Positions 1 to 8,162 of a stretch of DNA of 32,966 nt are shown piece by piece. How positions within the stretch are numbered: the first letter of the stretch is position 1; every line of letters starts with the position of its first letter. A program made the translations under genes and the position numbers. The stretch comes from an uncultured Bacilli bacterium. Its GTDB lineage: Bacteria > Bacillota_I > Bacilli_A > RF39 > UBA660. The stretch covers positions 1-32,966 of the forward strand of contig CANRCI010000004.1 in the NCBI GenBank assembly GCA_947629075.1. Direction: 5' to 3'. Below the pieces are notes generated by a model. It was not told the DNA's origin, made no database searches, and saw only the letters and a list, made by a program, of their open reading frames with translations.

Positions 1-8
1 TTTCTTTA

Positions 9-28
9 TTGTAATTTCAACCGCACCA
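9..28. repeat. IS30 left terminal inverted repeat
   Basis: 20 bp, matching the reverse complement of 1000-1019 except at position 12. The transposase stop codon lies three bases inside it. Confidence 0.88.
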
Positions 29-30
29 TT

Positions 31-942
31 TTATTTATATTTTAATTCTATATCATAAGCACATTTATAGTCAAATAATTTACGTGGCATACTGTTTATT
101 TCAAAACTAATATTATCTAGATAATACTGTGTTATATTCTTCATAGAATTTCCCTTTGGAATAAATCTTCTTACTAAAGCATTGGTTCTTTCGTTGGTTC
201 CTCTTTGAAAGGAACAGTATGGATCACATTTATAAAGTTTTACTCCAAGCTTCTTAGCTGTTAATCCTAAAGCTTGAAACTCTAATCCATTATCTACAGT
301 AATGGATTTTACTTTTATTTCATTTCTTATTAAATAATCATGAATAATTTTATCTGTATAATATTCGTTTTTGTATTTAGACTTTATTAACCATACTCTT
401 CTTGAACATCTATCAACTATGGATATAATAGAATCATATTCATTCTTTTTACCTAAAATTGAATCAATTTCTAAATGTCCTAATTCATCTCTTTTATTGA
501 TATATTTAGGTCTTAAGCTTATTGGCAGCACTGTTTTATGATCTATATTCCATTTTGTATGGCTCATCATTGATGTTTTCTTTCCTCTTCGTTTTTTATA
601 ACATAAATCTTTTTTATTAAGTTTAATTTTACCTTCATTTATCCAATTATATACTTGTTTAACAGATGGACATTTAGCATTTAAATGAGTCTTTTTAAAT
701 TTATGAACACAAACTTCAATAGAACAAGTTTTATAATCATAGTGTGTATATAGATAACGCATAAAAATATCATACTTTTCATCAATATTTATTTTCCTTT
801 TTTTATAAATATTAGCTTTATATCTGGAAATAGTAGAATGACATATTCCTAATATTTCAGCTGCTTTTCTCATAGATAGTCCTTGTTCAAGTAAAATATC
901 AATTTGTGCTTTCTTTTCTTTAGTTAATTGTTTATAATTCAT
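31..942 (-). CDS. IS30-family DDE transposase
   Basis: 303 residues, normal length for IS30-family transposases, which cut and join the element ends. The N-terminus is a helix-turn-helix of the IS30 type (about residues 5-45, with GLSMRKAAEILG). The integrase-like core has the acidic triad at about D160 (GHLEID), D217 (TVDNG) and E251 (GTNERTN), followed by the family signature RRFIPKG. The start ATG is at 942, with AAGGAGG seven bases upstream. That ribosome site partly overlaps a hairpin (945-951 with 966-972) that could hold translation down in read-through transcripts. No frameshift or internal stop is seen. Confidence 0.93.
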   Translation of the reverse strand: MNYKQLTKEKKAQIDILLEQGLSMRKAAEILGICHSTISRYKANIYKKRKINIDEKYDIFMRYLYTHYDYKTCSIEVCVHKFKKTHLNAKCPSVKQVYNWINEGKIKLNKKDLCYKKRRGKKTSMMSHTKWNIDHKTVLPISLRPKYINKRDELGHLEIDSILGKKNEYDSIISIVDRCSRRVWLIKSKYKNEYYTDKIIHDYLIRNEIKVKSITVDNGLEFQALGLTAKKLGVKLYKCDPYCSFQRGTNERTNALVRRFIPKGNSMKNITQYYLDNISFEINSMPRKLFDYKCAYDIELKYK

Positions 943-944
943 AT

Positions 945-972
945 AGGAGCCTCCTTGCCGGGATTGGCTCCT
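945..972 (-). promoter_or_regulatory. Hairpin over the transposase ribosome site
   Basis: AGGAGCC (945-951) can pair with GGCTCCT (966-972). The Shine-Dalgarno sequence of the transposase (950-956) lies in the arm and loop. This resembles the known practice of insertion sequences of masking the start site in transcripts that enter from outside; its action here is inferred. Confidence 0.5.
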
Positions 973-982
973 TTATTGTATC

Positions 983-1009
983 AAAAAAGCCGCACCTAGT
1001 GGTGCGGTT
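983..1009 (-). terminator. Terminator formed by the IS right end
   Basis: CCGCACC (990-996), loop TAGT, GGTGCGG (1001-1007), preceded on the plus strand by six A, so on the minus strand the hairpin is followed by a U-tract. It would stop transcripts entering from the ZIP side before they reach the transposase gene. Confidence 0.7.
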
Positions 1010-1019
1010 GAAATTTCAA
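1000..1019. repeat. IS30 right terminal inverted repeat
   Basis: 20 bp, the partner of 9-28. Its inner part (GGTGCGG) also forms one arm of a hairpin with CCGCACC at 990-996. Confidence 0.88.
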
Positions 1020-1025
1020 TTTAGG

Positions 1026-1050
1026 AAAAGAGATCGTGGATCTCTTTTTT
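1026..1050 (-). terminator. Terminator after the ZIP gene
   Basis: A 10-bp stem AAAAGAGATC (1026-1035) / GATCTCTTTT (1039-1048) with loop GTG directly follows the ZIP stop codon. A and T tracts on both sides make it potentially bidirectional. Confidence 0.75.
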
Positions 1051-1795
1051 AGTTTAAAAAATGAACTACTATCATAAAGATAAATCCGATAACAAAAAAT
1101 ACTTTACTGTTTATCGTATTATCGTATTTTTGGGCATTGGGAAATAGTTCAACAAGCGAAATAAACAACATGATACCCGCTATAAAACTAAACAAGATTC
1201 CCATAATCATCGGATTTATCGCATCCATAAAAAACATATAAGCAATTACACCACCGAGTGGTTCACTAATCCCGGATATAAAGGTATACAGCAAAGCTTT
1301 AAAACGACTTTTCGTACTGTAATAGATGGGAACGGATATGCTTATTCCTTCTGGAATGTTGTGCATACTGATAGCAAGAGCTAGTGAAAAACCGAGACTC
1401 GCATCATAACTGGATACCATAAAAGTAATTATTCCTTCTGGTACATTGTGTAGAATTATTGCAATCATCGAATATAACCCTACCCGGTATAGGCCATCTT
1501 CATCAAAAGTAGGAACAACCTTAGTTATGATTAAAAATAAAACTATCCCTATAACGATAAATAAGATGATATAAATATAACTCAAAAAATAACTAAAATA
1601 AGGAAAGAGATAAGTAAACGATTCAGGGATTAAATCGATTAAAGAAATGCTGACCATGATACCGGATGCAAAAAATAACGATGACGATATAATGCGATCA
1701 GTATTCTTGGTCTTAAAAAAGATTAAAATACTACCTAGTAGAGTCGATAAACCCGCTAGTGAAGTAAGTAAAAACGAAAATGAAAAGTCACTCAT
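1049..1795 (-). CDS. ZIP-family divalent metal transporter (ZupT-like)
   Basis: 248 residues, almost wholly hydrophobic, with about eight predicted membrane segments, the length and build of bacterial ZupT-type ZIP proteins. They take up zinc and sometimes iron or manganese across the cell membrane. Metal-site motifs are clear: HNVPEG in one helix, HNIPEG in the next, then SEPLGG. The usual histidine-rich loop is short and poor in His. The start ATG at 1795 follows GGTGAT. The gene has its own terminator, and the nth terminator lies just upstream, so it is probably transcribed alone. The metal cannot be told from sequence. Confidence 0.87.
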   Translation of the reverse strand: MSDFSFSFLLTSLAGLSTLLGSILIFFKTKNTDRIISSSLFFASGIMVSISLIDLIPESFTYLFPYFSYFLSYIYIILFIVIGIVLFLIITKVVPTFDEDGLYRVGLYSMIAIILHNVPEGIITFMVSSYDASLGFSLALAISMHNIPEGISISVPIYYSTKSRFKALLYTFISGISEPLGGVIAYMFFMDAINPMIMGILFSFIAGIMLFISLVELFPNAQKYDNTINSKVFFVIGFIFMIVVHFLN

Positions 1796-1817
1796 ATAAT
1801 CACCAATAAATTATATG

Positions 1818-1845
1818 AAAAAAAGAAAAGTTAAATACTTTTCTT
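1818..1845 (-). terminator. Terminator of the cca-dnaD-nth unit
   Basis: Stem AAGAAAAGT (1823-1831) / ACTTTTCTT (1837-1845), loop TAAAT, with an A-run at 1818-1824 that reads as a U-tract on the minus strand. It overlaps the nth stop codon. Confidence 0.7.
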
Positions 1846-2454
1846 ATAATACTTACAAATATTTTGGAGTTTACAAGTACTGCATTCCGGATTTTTGGCC
1901 TTACAATTATAACGACCGAACAAAACCAATTGATGGTGTCTTCTCGCCCAAGTAGCTTTATCAAATTTACGCATCAATTTCTTTTCGATTTGCAATACAT
2001 CATCATTTTCTTTAGCGAGACGTAACCTTTTAGAAACGCGCGATACGTGAGTGTCGACAGCGATAGCTGGATAATCGAATAAATTGCTCAAAACGACATT
2101 CGCCGTCTTTCGACCAGCCCCTGGCAGACTTTCAATATAATTCCTGTCATTAGGAACGCATCCATTTTGCTCTTCTAATAAATGTCTACTGATTTCCTTT
2201 ACATACTGAGCCTTTCTCGTAAATGTCCCAATCGGTTTAATTATTTCGATAATATCTTCAATACTAGCTTCACTTAAACTTTTTAAATCCGGATACTTTT
2301 TAAATAAAACCTCTGTTACTTGATTTACTCTTTTATCAGTTGTCTGAGCACTTAAAACCACAGCAATTAAAAGTTCATAATCCTTATTGTAATTAAGTTC
2401 ACACTTAGGATTAGGATAAAGCTCATCTAAATATTTTTCTACTTCTTCAACCAT
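1831..2454 (-). CDS. nth: Endonuclease III (DNA glycosylase/AP lyase)
   Basis: 207 residues from the chosen start. It removes oxidised pyrimidines from DNA and cleaves at the abasic site. The helix-hairpin-helix LPGAGRKTANVV contains the catalytic lysine, followed by the catalytic aspartate in AVDTHVSR. A C-terminal C-x6-C-x2-C-x5-C cluster (CKAKNPEC...CKLQNIC) binds the 4Fe-4S centre. A longer reading begins at 2466, but GAGGAG lies just upstream of the ATG at 2454, which is the better start. It is one base past the dnaD stop, so translation is probably coupled, as in the usual dnaD-nth pair. Confidence 0.94.
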   Translation of the reverse strand: MVEEVEKYLDELYPNPKCELNYNKDYELLIAVVLSAQTTDKRVNQVTEVLFKKYPDLKSLSEASIEDIIEIIKPIGTFTRKAQYVKEISRHLLEEQNGCVPNDRNYIESLPGAGRKTANVVLSNLFDYPAIAVDTHVSRVSKRLRLAKENDDVLQIEKKLMRKFDKATWARRHHQLVLFGRYNCKAKNPECSTCKLQNICKYYKKSI

Positions 2455-2455
2455 A

Positions 2456-3115
2456 CTACTCCTCATCTAACCAATCATAATCGAATACATCAACTTTAGT
2501 ATCATTCTTTTTTTCACGACGCCTCGTTTGGTACTCTTCGACATCACTTTTGGTTTTAAACCCTTTCTTACCCCATTCATATAATATCTTATCAATGTAT
2601 TTCAAATTGGTAACTCCACTGAAAATAGCTTCTTTTAAGGCTTGTTCTATAAGCTCAACTGTTATATTGTTCTCCAACCATCCACGAATTATTTCCACTT
2701 CAATTGGGGATAAAGTTCTACCGAATTCCTGTTCAATTTTATCAAAAATGGTCTTTTCTTCTTCGTGATTATCACTATTTACAACCTCATCGACCACTAA
2801 AACCGAAAGCTTATTATAGAAGTTTTCTAATGATATATACTCTTCCATAACTCCTTTATCATTAGTAATTACCTTTAAATCCATCAAATCATTATTAGTT
2901 AAATTCTCGATATATCTCATTAGTTCAGTAGTAGAAATACCTAAATCATTACTCATAGTACTCAAATCAAATAGAATGTTATCACCACAACTAGATAGAT
3001 ACATGAGAAAGATAAAAGTATCAGTATCCAATTTCAATTTATCTTTCAATTTAAATATGTATAGTGGAATATTTATATATTTCGTTTTCAATAGTGATAA
3101 TAGATTATTATTCAT
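2456..3115 (-). CDS. dnaD: DnaD-like primosome protein
   Basis: 219 residues. DnaD helps load the replicative helicase at DnaA- and PriA-dependent origins in low-GC Gram-positives. The N-terminal winged-helix region (about 1-100) is followed by an acidic linker and the C-terminal DnaB_2/DnaD domain (about 130-200), which contains the YIDKILYEW motif (family pattern YxxxIxxxW) and then a basic stretch. The start overlaps the end of cca by eight bases and follows AGGGGG. The neighbours cca and nth support the assignment: dnaD-nth is a common Bacillota pair. Confidence 0.87.
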   Translation of the reverse strand: MNNNLLSLLKTKYINIPLYIFKLKDKLKLDTDTFIFLMYLSSCGDNILFDLSTMSNDLGISTTELMRYIENLTNNDLMDLKVITNDKGVMEEYISLENFYNKLSVLVVDEVVNSDNHEEEKTIFDKIEQEFGRTLSPIEVEIIRGWLENNITVELIEQALKEAIFSGVTNLKYIDKILYEWGKKGFKTKSDVEEYQTRRREKKNDTKVDVFDYDWLDEE

Positions 3116-4211
3116 ATTTCCCCCTATAGTTGTCTATAACGTACTCTTCTAAATCTTTATAATCATTATCTAGTTTACCACTTAATACTTGGTTAATCAA
3201 ATCATCGATAATAATTTTTATATGTTTACCGGGATGAGATGATAAAATATCGATTATTTGGTTACCATCAATCTTTAATTCCGTTACTGATTTTATGGGA
3301 AGAGATTCATACTTACTAATAATTTCTACTCGAGGAATTCCCTTTATATTACCAGCAATAATATTGACATATAACCCGTATTTAAACAATACTTTACTAT
3401 CTAAATTATCTAGTTTTTTAACTTCGTGAATGTTCTTTAAAAGTTCTCTTTCCGCCCTTGTAAAAGGATATTTATCAGAAACCTCTAAAGTTGACCAAAC
3501 ACCTACTAAATCATTATCCAAAACGACATTATCGATATTATATATCTCTAAATCTTCATCTAAATCTAATTCTTTAATCCATTTAACACCAATCTCAGCA
3601 TTACTACTACTAAAGATTTTATCCAACTCATCACGTTTTCGATGGTACGACAAACGTCTCAATTCTTTTTTAGTCTGTTTTATTCCCGCGACTAACTCTT
3701 CATCCAAATTAAAATTTAGTATCGTGGCAAATCTAATCGCACGTAAAATTCTTAAAGGATCCTCAACAAATCTAACTATAGGATCACCAATAACTCTAAT
3801 TATTCTATCTTCGATATCTTTTTTACCACCTAGAAAATCAATTATTTCACCTTTACTATTGATACATAGAGAATTCATAGTAAAATCTCTTCGTTTCAAA
3901 TCTTCTTCTAAATCATCAATATATTCAATTTTACTAGGTCTTCTATCTTCTTCATAACTGATCTCTTTTCGATAAGTAGTTATCTCAAAACGATAATTCT
4001 TAAAATACAGTGTTATAGCACCATACTCTTCATTAGGTAATGTTACGTCGATAAAAATTCTTTTTAAATCGACCGGTTTAGCACTAGTTGTAATATCGAT
4101 ATCAAGACTCTCTATTCCTAAAAGACGATCACGAATAAAACCACCAACAATATAGGCTTCATATCCACAATCTTCAATCATTTTTAAGAGTTTTAAAGCA
4201 CTTTCAAACAT
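3108..4211 (-). CDS. cca: tRNA nucleotidyltransferase (CCA-adding type)
   Basis: 367 residues. Class II enzymes of this family add CCA to tRNA 3' ends. Seen are the N-terminal GGFIRDRLLG and the metal-binding DIDIT (DxD), then RRDFTMNS, then the RFVEDPLRILRAIRFA segment of the neck. There is no HD domain. Some bacteria split the work between CC- and A-adding enzymes, which sequence by eye cannot exclude. A longer frame begins at 4229, but GGAGG (4218-4222) six bases before the ATG at 4211 settles the start. It is the first gene of the cca-dnaD-nth unit, and an extended -10 (TGTTATAAT) lies at about 4229-4237. Confidence 0.9.
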   Translation of the reverse strand: MFESALKLLKMIEDCGYEAYIVGGFIRDRLLGIESLDIDITTSAKPVDLKRIFIDVTLPNEEYGAITLYFKNYRFEITTYRKEISYEEDRRPSKIEYIDDLEEDLKRRDFTMNSLCINSKGEIIDFLGGKKDIEDRIIRVIGDPIVRFVEDPLRILRAIRFATILNFNLDEELVAGIKQTKKELRRLSYHRKRDELDKIFSSSNAEIGVKWIKELDLDEDLEIYNIDNVVLDNDLVGVWSTLEVSDKYPFTRAERELLKNIHEVKKLDNLDSKVLFKYGLYVNIIAGNIKGIPRVEIISKYESLPIKSVTELKIDGNQIIDILSSHPGKHIKIIIDDLINQVLSGKLDNDYKDLEEYVIDNYRGKYE

Positions 4212-4228
4212 AACATACCTCCATCTCA

Positions 4229-4237
4229 ATTATAACA
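4229..4237 (-). promoter_or_regulatory. Extended -10 promoter for cca-dnaD-nth
   Basis: TGTTATAAT on the minus strand, about 18 bases before the cca start. No good -35 was found at the right spacing, as is usual for extended -10 promoters. Confidence 0.5.
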
Positions 4238-4311
4238 TAAGTACTTTAAAAATATTTTCAATCTATGATTATTATTGTACACTTAACAAATATTTACTCT
4301 AATTTATTCAT

Positions 4312-4339
4312 AAAAAAAACAGAATATAAAATTCTGTTT
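4312..4339 (-). terminator. hup terminator
   Basis: Stem AAACAGAAT (4317-4325) / ATTCTGTTT (4331-4339), loop ATAAA, with an A-run at 4312-4319 serving as minus-strand U-tract. Confidence 0.78.
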
Positions 4340-4356
4340 AATTATAATACAAATTT

Positions 4357-4632
4357 TTATTTATTAACTGCTTCTTTTAATGCAGATCCAGCTTTAAATG
4401 TAACAGCCTTTCTTGCAGCGATATGAACAGTTTCACCAGTTTGAGGATTACGTCCTTCTCTTGCTGCTCTCTTAGATACTGCAAAAGTTCCGAAACCAAC
4501 TAGTGGTACTTTGTCTCCTCCCTTTAATGCTTCTGTGATTGCTGCAAATGTTGCATCAATAGCACGAGTTGAGTCAGCTTTAGTTAATCCAGTTGCTTCA
4601 GCAACAGCTTCTACTAATTCTACTTTTTTCAT
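4357..4632 (-). CDS. hup: HU-family nucleoid protein
   Basis: 91 residues, exactly the family length. It begins MKKVELVEAVAEATGL and has the HU/IHF signature in GFGTFAVSKRAAREGRNPQTG, including the RNPQTG tip of the DNA-bending arm, and ends in an amphipathic helix. HU compacts and bends DNA as a dimer. A longer frame runs to 4692, but GGAGG six bases before the ATG at 4632 fixes the start. It lies downstream of spoIVA, matching spoIVA-hbs in Bacillus, and has its own terminator. The ~190 bp upstream is AT-rich and should hold its promoter; a possible TTGCTT with TAAATT 17 bases on is weak. Confidence 0.96.
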   Translation of the reverse strand: MKKVELVEAVAEATGLTKADSTRAIDATFAAITEALKGGDKVPLVGFGTFAVSKRAAREGRNPQTGETVHIAARKAVTFKAGSALKEAVNK

Positions 4633-4826
4633 ATTATTACCTCCGTATTTTTTTATATTAAGCACATTATGCTTACATATACAATTTATCATTTTTTAAG
4701 CCTAAAAGCAATAATTTTAAAGCATTTTACAAGTTTTTTTACTATTTATATTTGAGTTTTACATTTTTATTTTCTATAACAAAAATGCAGATACTTTTCA
4801 TATCTACATTTATCTAGTAAAGTTAA

Positions 4827-6302
4827 TTATAAAACTATTGCTATCATATTATTAGATCCTTTATTAACGATCTTAGTCAAGATGTTTTGTAATTTAAATC
4901 TGATGTTATCAGGCATTAAACTAATTTTAGATTGAATTCCTTCTTGAACTATAACATCTAAACTTCTTCCAAAGATTTCACTCTTCCAAATATTGGATGG
5001 ATCTGTTTCATAATCTCGCATTAAGTAATTGATCAGTTCTTTACTCTGTAGTTCACTACCGATTATCGGTTCAAATGTACTATTTACATCTACTCTAATC
5101 ATGTGAATAGATGGAGCAACTGCCTTCAATCTTACCCCATATCTACTACCCTGTTTCGTGATTTCTGGCGTATCTAGTTTCATATCATCAAGAGTTGGGG
5201 ACGCAACACCGTAACCGGTTGTCTTAACCATTTTAAGTGCATACTTTATTTGATCATACTCTTTTTTAGCTTCATTATATTCTTGGAAAAGCGATAATAA
5301 TTCAGCTTTAGAATTGACATCAATTTTAATAATATCAGTTAAGACATCATTATACAGACTACTAGGTGCCTCAAGAGAAACAGTCACAATACCAGTTGCA
5401 GGATCTACCTCTGAAAGATATGCCTTTTCGATGTTTTCATTATCCAAAAAGTGTTTAGTAATATTTTCGATATCGCGAAGTTTATCTACTTCAACAACAC
5501 TTTCGCGAATACTTTCAATATAACTCTGTTTAACTGGATGTTTACTGTTCAAAATAGCAATCCACTCAGGCATATTGACTTTGACTTCAAGAATTGGGAA
5601 TTCATACAATGCTTCACGCAAGATATTGTAAATTTCTCTTTCCGAAATAGTCTCAATACTTATAGGAATTACTGGTACATTATGTTCTTCTTTCAAACTT
5701 TCAGCAAGACGTTCTGTCTCTGGTAAAGTAGGATGAGTAGAATTCAAAAGAACGATAAATGGTTTACCTATTTCCTTTAACTCAGTAATGACACGGTTTT
5801 CAGCATCTAGGTAATCACTACGATTAAATTCTCCAATCGAACCATCAGTAGTTACAACAATTCCTATCGTTGAATGTTCACGAATAACTTTTTCAGTTCC
5901 CATTTCAGCGGCTTCAACAAATGGAATTTCGCCATCGACCCATGGGCATTTTACCATTCGTGGTCCATTTTCATCTTCCGCCCCTTTAACGTTATCTATT
6001 AAGTATCCAACACAATCGATTAAGCGAATATTACAACTGAAATCATCAATATCTATTTTAGCTGCATTATTGGGAACAAATTTAGGTTCGATTGTCATGA
6101 TTGTCTTACCACTTGAACTTTGAGGAATTTCATCTAAAGTTCGCTTCTTTTCATACTCATCCTCGATATTGGGAACAACTAAATTTTCGATAAATTTTTT
6201 AATAAAAGTAGATTTACCTGTTCTTACTCCTCCAACTACTCCTAAATAAATATCGCCACCTGTACGTAGAGCAATATTCTTTATTATTTCCTTTTTATCC
6301 AT
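4827..6302 (-). CDS. spoIVA: Stage IV sporulation protein A, spore-coat ATPase
   Basis: 491 residues, against 492 in B. subtilis. SpoIVA is made in the mother cell, binds the forespore surface through SpoVM and polymerises with ATP hydrolysis into the basement layer of the coat. The Walker A GGVRTGKST follows the near-invariant RTGGDIYLGVVG. Further hallmarks are SSGKTIMT, DCVGY, the EHSTIGIVVTTDG switch, the C-terminal LKAVAPSIHMI and a terminal IAIVL used for forespore anchoring. The frame extends to 6332, but an AGAGAG ribosome site and family alignment favour the ATG at 6302. A CATATATT upstream resembles a sigma-E -10. Confidence 0.97.
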   Translation of the reverse strand: MDKKEIIKNIALRTGGDIYLGVVGGVRTGKSTFIKKFIENLVVPNIEDEYEKKRTLDEIPQSSSGKTIMTIEPKFVPNNAAKIDIDDFSCNIRLIDCVGYLIDNVKGAEDENGPRMVKCPWVDGEIPFVEAAEMGTEKVIREHSTIGIVVTTDGSIGEFNRSDYLDAENRVITELKEIGKPFIVLLNSTHPTLPETERLAESLKEEHNVPVIPISIETISEREIYNILREALYEFPILEVKVNMPEWIAILNSKHPVKQSYIESIRESVVEVDKLRDIENITKHFLDNENIEKAYLSEVDPATGIVTVSLEAPSSLYNDVLTDIIKIDVNSKAELLSLFQEYNEAKKEYDQIKYALKMVKTTGYGVASPTLDDMKLDTPEITKQGSRYGVRLKAVAPSIHMIRVDVNSTFEPIIGSELQSKELINYLMRDYETDPSNIWKSEIFGRSLDVIVQEGIQSKISLMPDNIRFKLQNILTKIVNKGSNNMIAIVL

Positions 6303-6335
6303 ATCAACACTCTCTCTTTTTTCATATTTCATTTA

Positions 6336-6343
6336 AATATATG
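6336..6343 (-). promoter_or_regulatory. Possible sigma-E -10 before spoIVA
   Basis: CATATATT on the minus strand fits the mother-cell sigma-E -10 pattern CATAyAnT, about 33 bases before the start. No convincing -35 was found, and such strings are frequent in AT-rich DNA. Confidence 0.3.
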
Positions 6344-6364
6344 AATAAAATTGGAGAAAAGAAC

Positions 6365-6393
6365 AAAAAATAAGCAAGTTATCATTGCTTATT
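6365..6393 (-). terminator. Terminator of the DUF5305-like gene
   Basis: Stem AATAAGCAA (6369-6377) / TTGCTTATT (6385-6393) with a 7-base loop. The A-run 6365-6370 reads as U-tract. The gene's TGA stop, followed in frame by TAA, lies in the loop. Confidence 0.7.
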
Positions 6394-7485
6394 CTTAGAT
6401 TTCTTTTTACGTTTATTTTTAACTACTGCTTTTAAAATATAACGATATACTACTTCATCTGTTATAATTATAAACCAAGACTCTTTATCTTTCTTAACTT
6501 CTAAGTAGTTAATTGGAAGTTTCAATTCATCATGAACGTTTAACAGATCATCAATATCTTTAACATCGACAACCTCTTCTTTATTAAGATTTATTTTAGT
6601 ATCTACTTTAACCATTACATCATCGATTTCACGTTTAATTCTACGTAACTTATGATTGTATTCATCTTGAGCTGATAAACTGTATAGTGCTTGATATGAA
6701 GTAATCATAAGTGGTGTAACTGTTACGATGATGAAAATAGCGATACCAAACAAAACGACATTGAAGTTTTCATCAGTTTCAGTATGAGTAACAATTCTTT
6801 TATTATCGTCATCACTTACTTCTTTTTTAATCGAAATTACATCTTTAGCAAGAGGAATAGATAAGTTGAGAACTTCACTTTCTTTAAAATCTTTTTCACC
6901 TATTAAAGCCTCACCATCAGTATTGATATACATCTTAACATCTAAAACGATATCGGCCTCATCTTCAATTGTATTTAAAAAATTCTTAGCTAAATCATTA
7001 TAAGTTTCATAATCGATTGTTACTTTATCTTTAATGTTAATATCAGTTCCATCTTCGATCTCAATTACCTTTTCGGGTTTTAAAACATAATCTTTACTCC
7101 AGATAACTTCACTAGTGTCATCTTTAGAATCGTTGTACGTAGCTTTTATAGTTGCAACAGTAGTATAAGTAGTCTTACTTTTAAAGAAATCCGTAGCAAC
7201 TAAATCGTAATCGTAATCGATATAAATTCTATCGATTAAATTAGCCACATATTTTTTACCAGTTTTAGAGGTACTATCAAAAAAAGCATTATCTTTTAAA
7301 TCTACTTTATAATCGACATCTTTTGATTCTTTATAAGTTATAGTATTAACAGTTGCTACTCTCTTTAAAGTAAAACAATCTATCAAAATCCAAACAGCAA
7401 GTAAAACGAATAAAGTTGATAAAAGCGCTAAAACTATACGACAACTCTTTTTAGAATTATTATCTAAAACAAAATAACTTTTCAT
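6382..7485 (-). CDS. Bitopic membrane protein, DUF5305-like
   Basis: 367 residues. The layout is a short cytoplasmic N-terminus, a membrane segment at about 18-37, a mainly beta outer domain of about 210 residues rich in Asp, Lys and Thr, a second membrane segment at about 245-268 (NVVLFGIAIFIIVTVTPLM), then a basic cytoplasmic tail of about 100 residues ending in a Lys-rich run. This matches my recollection of the DUF5305 family, whose members often neighbour SipW-type signal peptidases and camelysin-like proteins; a TasA-like gene is indeed next door. Function is unknown. It has its own promoter (TTGGAA-N17-TATAAT) and terminator. The stop is TGA followed by TAA. Confidence 0.65.
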   Translation of the reverse strand: MKSYFVLDNNSKKSCRIVLALLSTLFVLLAVWILIDCFTLKRVATVNTITYKESKDVDYKVDLKDNAFFDSTSKTGKKYVANLIDRIYIDYDYDLVATDFFKSKTTYTTVATIKATYNDSKDDTSEVIWSKDYVLKPEKVIEIEDGTDINIKDKVTIDYETYNDLAKNFLNTIEDEADIVLDVKMYINTDGEALIGEKDFKESEVLNLSIPLAKDVISIKKEVSDDDNKRIVTHTETDENFNVVLFGIAIFIIVTVTPLMITSYQALYSLSAQDEYNHKLRRIKREIDDVMVKVDTKINLNKEEVVDVKDIDDLLNVHDELKLPINYLEVKKDKESWFIIITDEVVYRYILKAVVKNKRKKKSKNKQ

Positions 7486-7525
7486 AATTCCACCCCTTTG
7501 GTGTTACGATTATTCTTCTATAAAT

Positions 7526-7554
7526 ATTATAGTATATTTATTTCTTTTTTCCAA
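7526..7554 (-). promoter_or_regulatory. Sigma-A promoter of the DUF5305-like gene
   Basis: On the minus strand TTGGAA (7549-7554), a 17-base spacer and TATAAT (7526-7531), about 40 bases before the ATG at 7485. Confidence 0.68.
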
Positions 7555-7556
7555 GA

Positions 7557-7580
7557 CAAAAAAAGATAGTTTAACTATCT
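7557..7580 (-). terminator. Terminator of the TasA-like gene
   Basis: Stem AGATAGT (7564-7570) / ACTATCT (7574-7580), loop TTA, with a run of seven A before it that serves as minus-strand U-tract. Confidence 0.72.
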
Positions 7581-7586
7581 CCTTTA

Positions 7587-8093
7587 CTATTTTTGGTCAT
7601 AATCTAAAGTTACTATTAATGTATCATTGAAATTAGTACGCGCTTGTTCTTCATCTAGTAAAACTTTAACTGTAAATGATACCTTTTCTCCAGGTTTTAA
7701 GACATCGCCCACACTAATTCCACTTATTTCATAAGTTACAGCATTATATTTTTCAGTTAATTCATCCATATTGTGCCAAATACTTCGCAATTCAGCATCG
7801 ATATTACCGTTATTCTCCACTACTATACTGTAAGTGATACTATCACCAGGTAAGGCAAGAGTTGTATTCATACTGACAGTTGTAGCATCTGTTTCAACAC
7901 CATTGCTAGTTGCTGTCCCACTTGTTGCTAAGACACTAGCATCGGCAATATCAACATCCCAAACAGGATTTGCTAACGAAGTAGAAAGATTCTGGCTAGA
8001 ATTCTCCGTTATTAAAGCATATGTAATTGAAGCTGTTAACATTAAAGCGGCTAAAATTAACATCCAGCTATTACTTTTCTTTTTATTCTCCAT
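7587..8093 (-). CDS. Secreted TasA/camelysin-like protein
   Basis: 168 residues. The N-terminus is a SipW-type signal sequence: KKK, a hydrophobic stretch ending SITYA, then LITENSSQ, equivalent to the TYAYFTD border of TasA and camelysin. The rest is a beta-sandwich-like domain with DSITYSIVVENNGNIDAELRS and LKPGEKVSFTVKVLLD, typical of the TasA/peptidase-M73 group. TasA forms biofilm fibres in Bacillus and also occurs on spores. An ATG at 8099 sits only two bases from AGGAGG, so the ATG at 8093 (eight bases) is preferred. It has a strong sigma-A promoter and its own terminator. No sipW is in the window. Whether it polymerises is unknown. Confidence 0.78.
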   Translation of the reverse strand: MENKKKSNSWMLILAALMLTASITYALITENSSQNLSTSLANPVWDVDIADASVLATSGTATSNGVETDATTVSMNTTLALPGDSITYSIVVENNGNIDAELRSIWHNMDELTEKYNAVTYEISGISVGDVLKPGEKVSFTVKVLLDEEQARTNFNDTLIVTLDYDQK

Positions 8094-8116
8094 TTCCATA
8101 TCCTCCTATATTAATA

Positions 8117-8145
8117 ATTTTAATATATAAGATAGGGATTGTCAA
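8117..8145 (-). promoter_or_regulatory. Strong sigma-A promoter of the TasA-like gene
   Basis: Minus strand TTGACA (8140-8145), 17-base spacer, TAAAAT (8117-8122). The perfect -35 and ideal spacing predict strong vegetative expression. Confidence 0.8.
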
Positions 8146-8162
8146 ACTCGTATTAATTTTTT

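Larger units (their letters stand above)
9..1019 (-). mobile_element. Complete IS30-family insertion sequence
   Basis: A 1011-bp element carries one transposase gene on the minus strand. Its ends are 20-bp inverted repeats (left 9-28, right 1000-1019) that match at 19 of 20 positions and read TTG(T/A)AATTTCAACCGCACCA. The four bases TTTA flank both sides (5-8 and 1020-1023), consistent with target duplication; IS30 members usually duplicate 2-3 bp, so the exact boundary could shift slightly. The element sits just beyond the terminator of the ZIP gene, an apparently neutral site. The transposase frame is intact with all three acidic catalytic residues, so it could still be mobile. Confidence 0.9.

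Noticed and set aside
3430-3957. 175-codon plus-strand frame inside cca
   Set aside because: Antisense to a clear enzyme gene. Ser/Leu/Ile-rich content is typical of the shadow of a Glu/Asp-rich gene, and there is no ribosome site.
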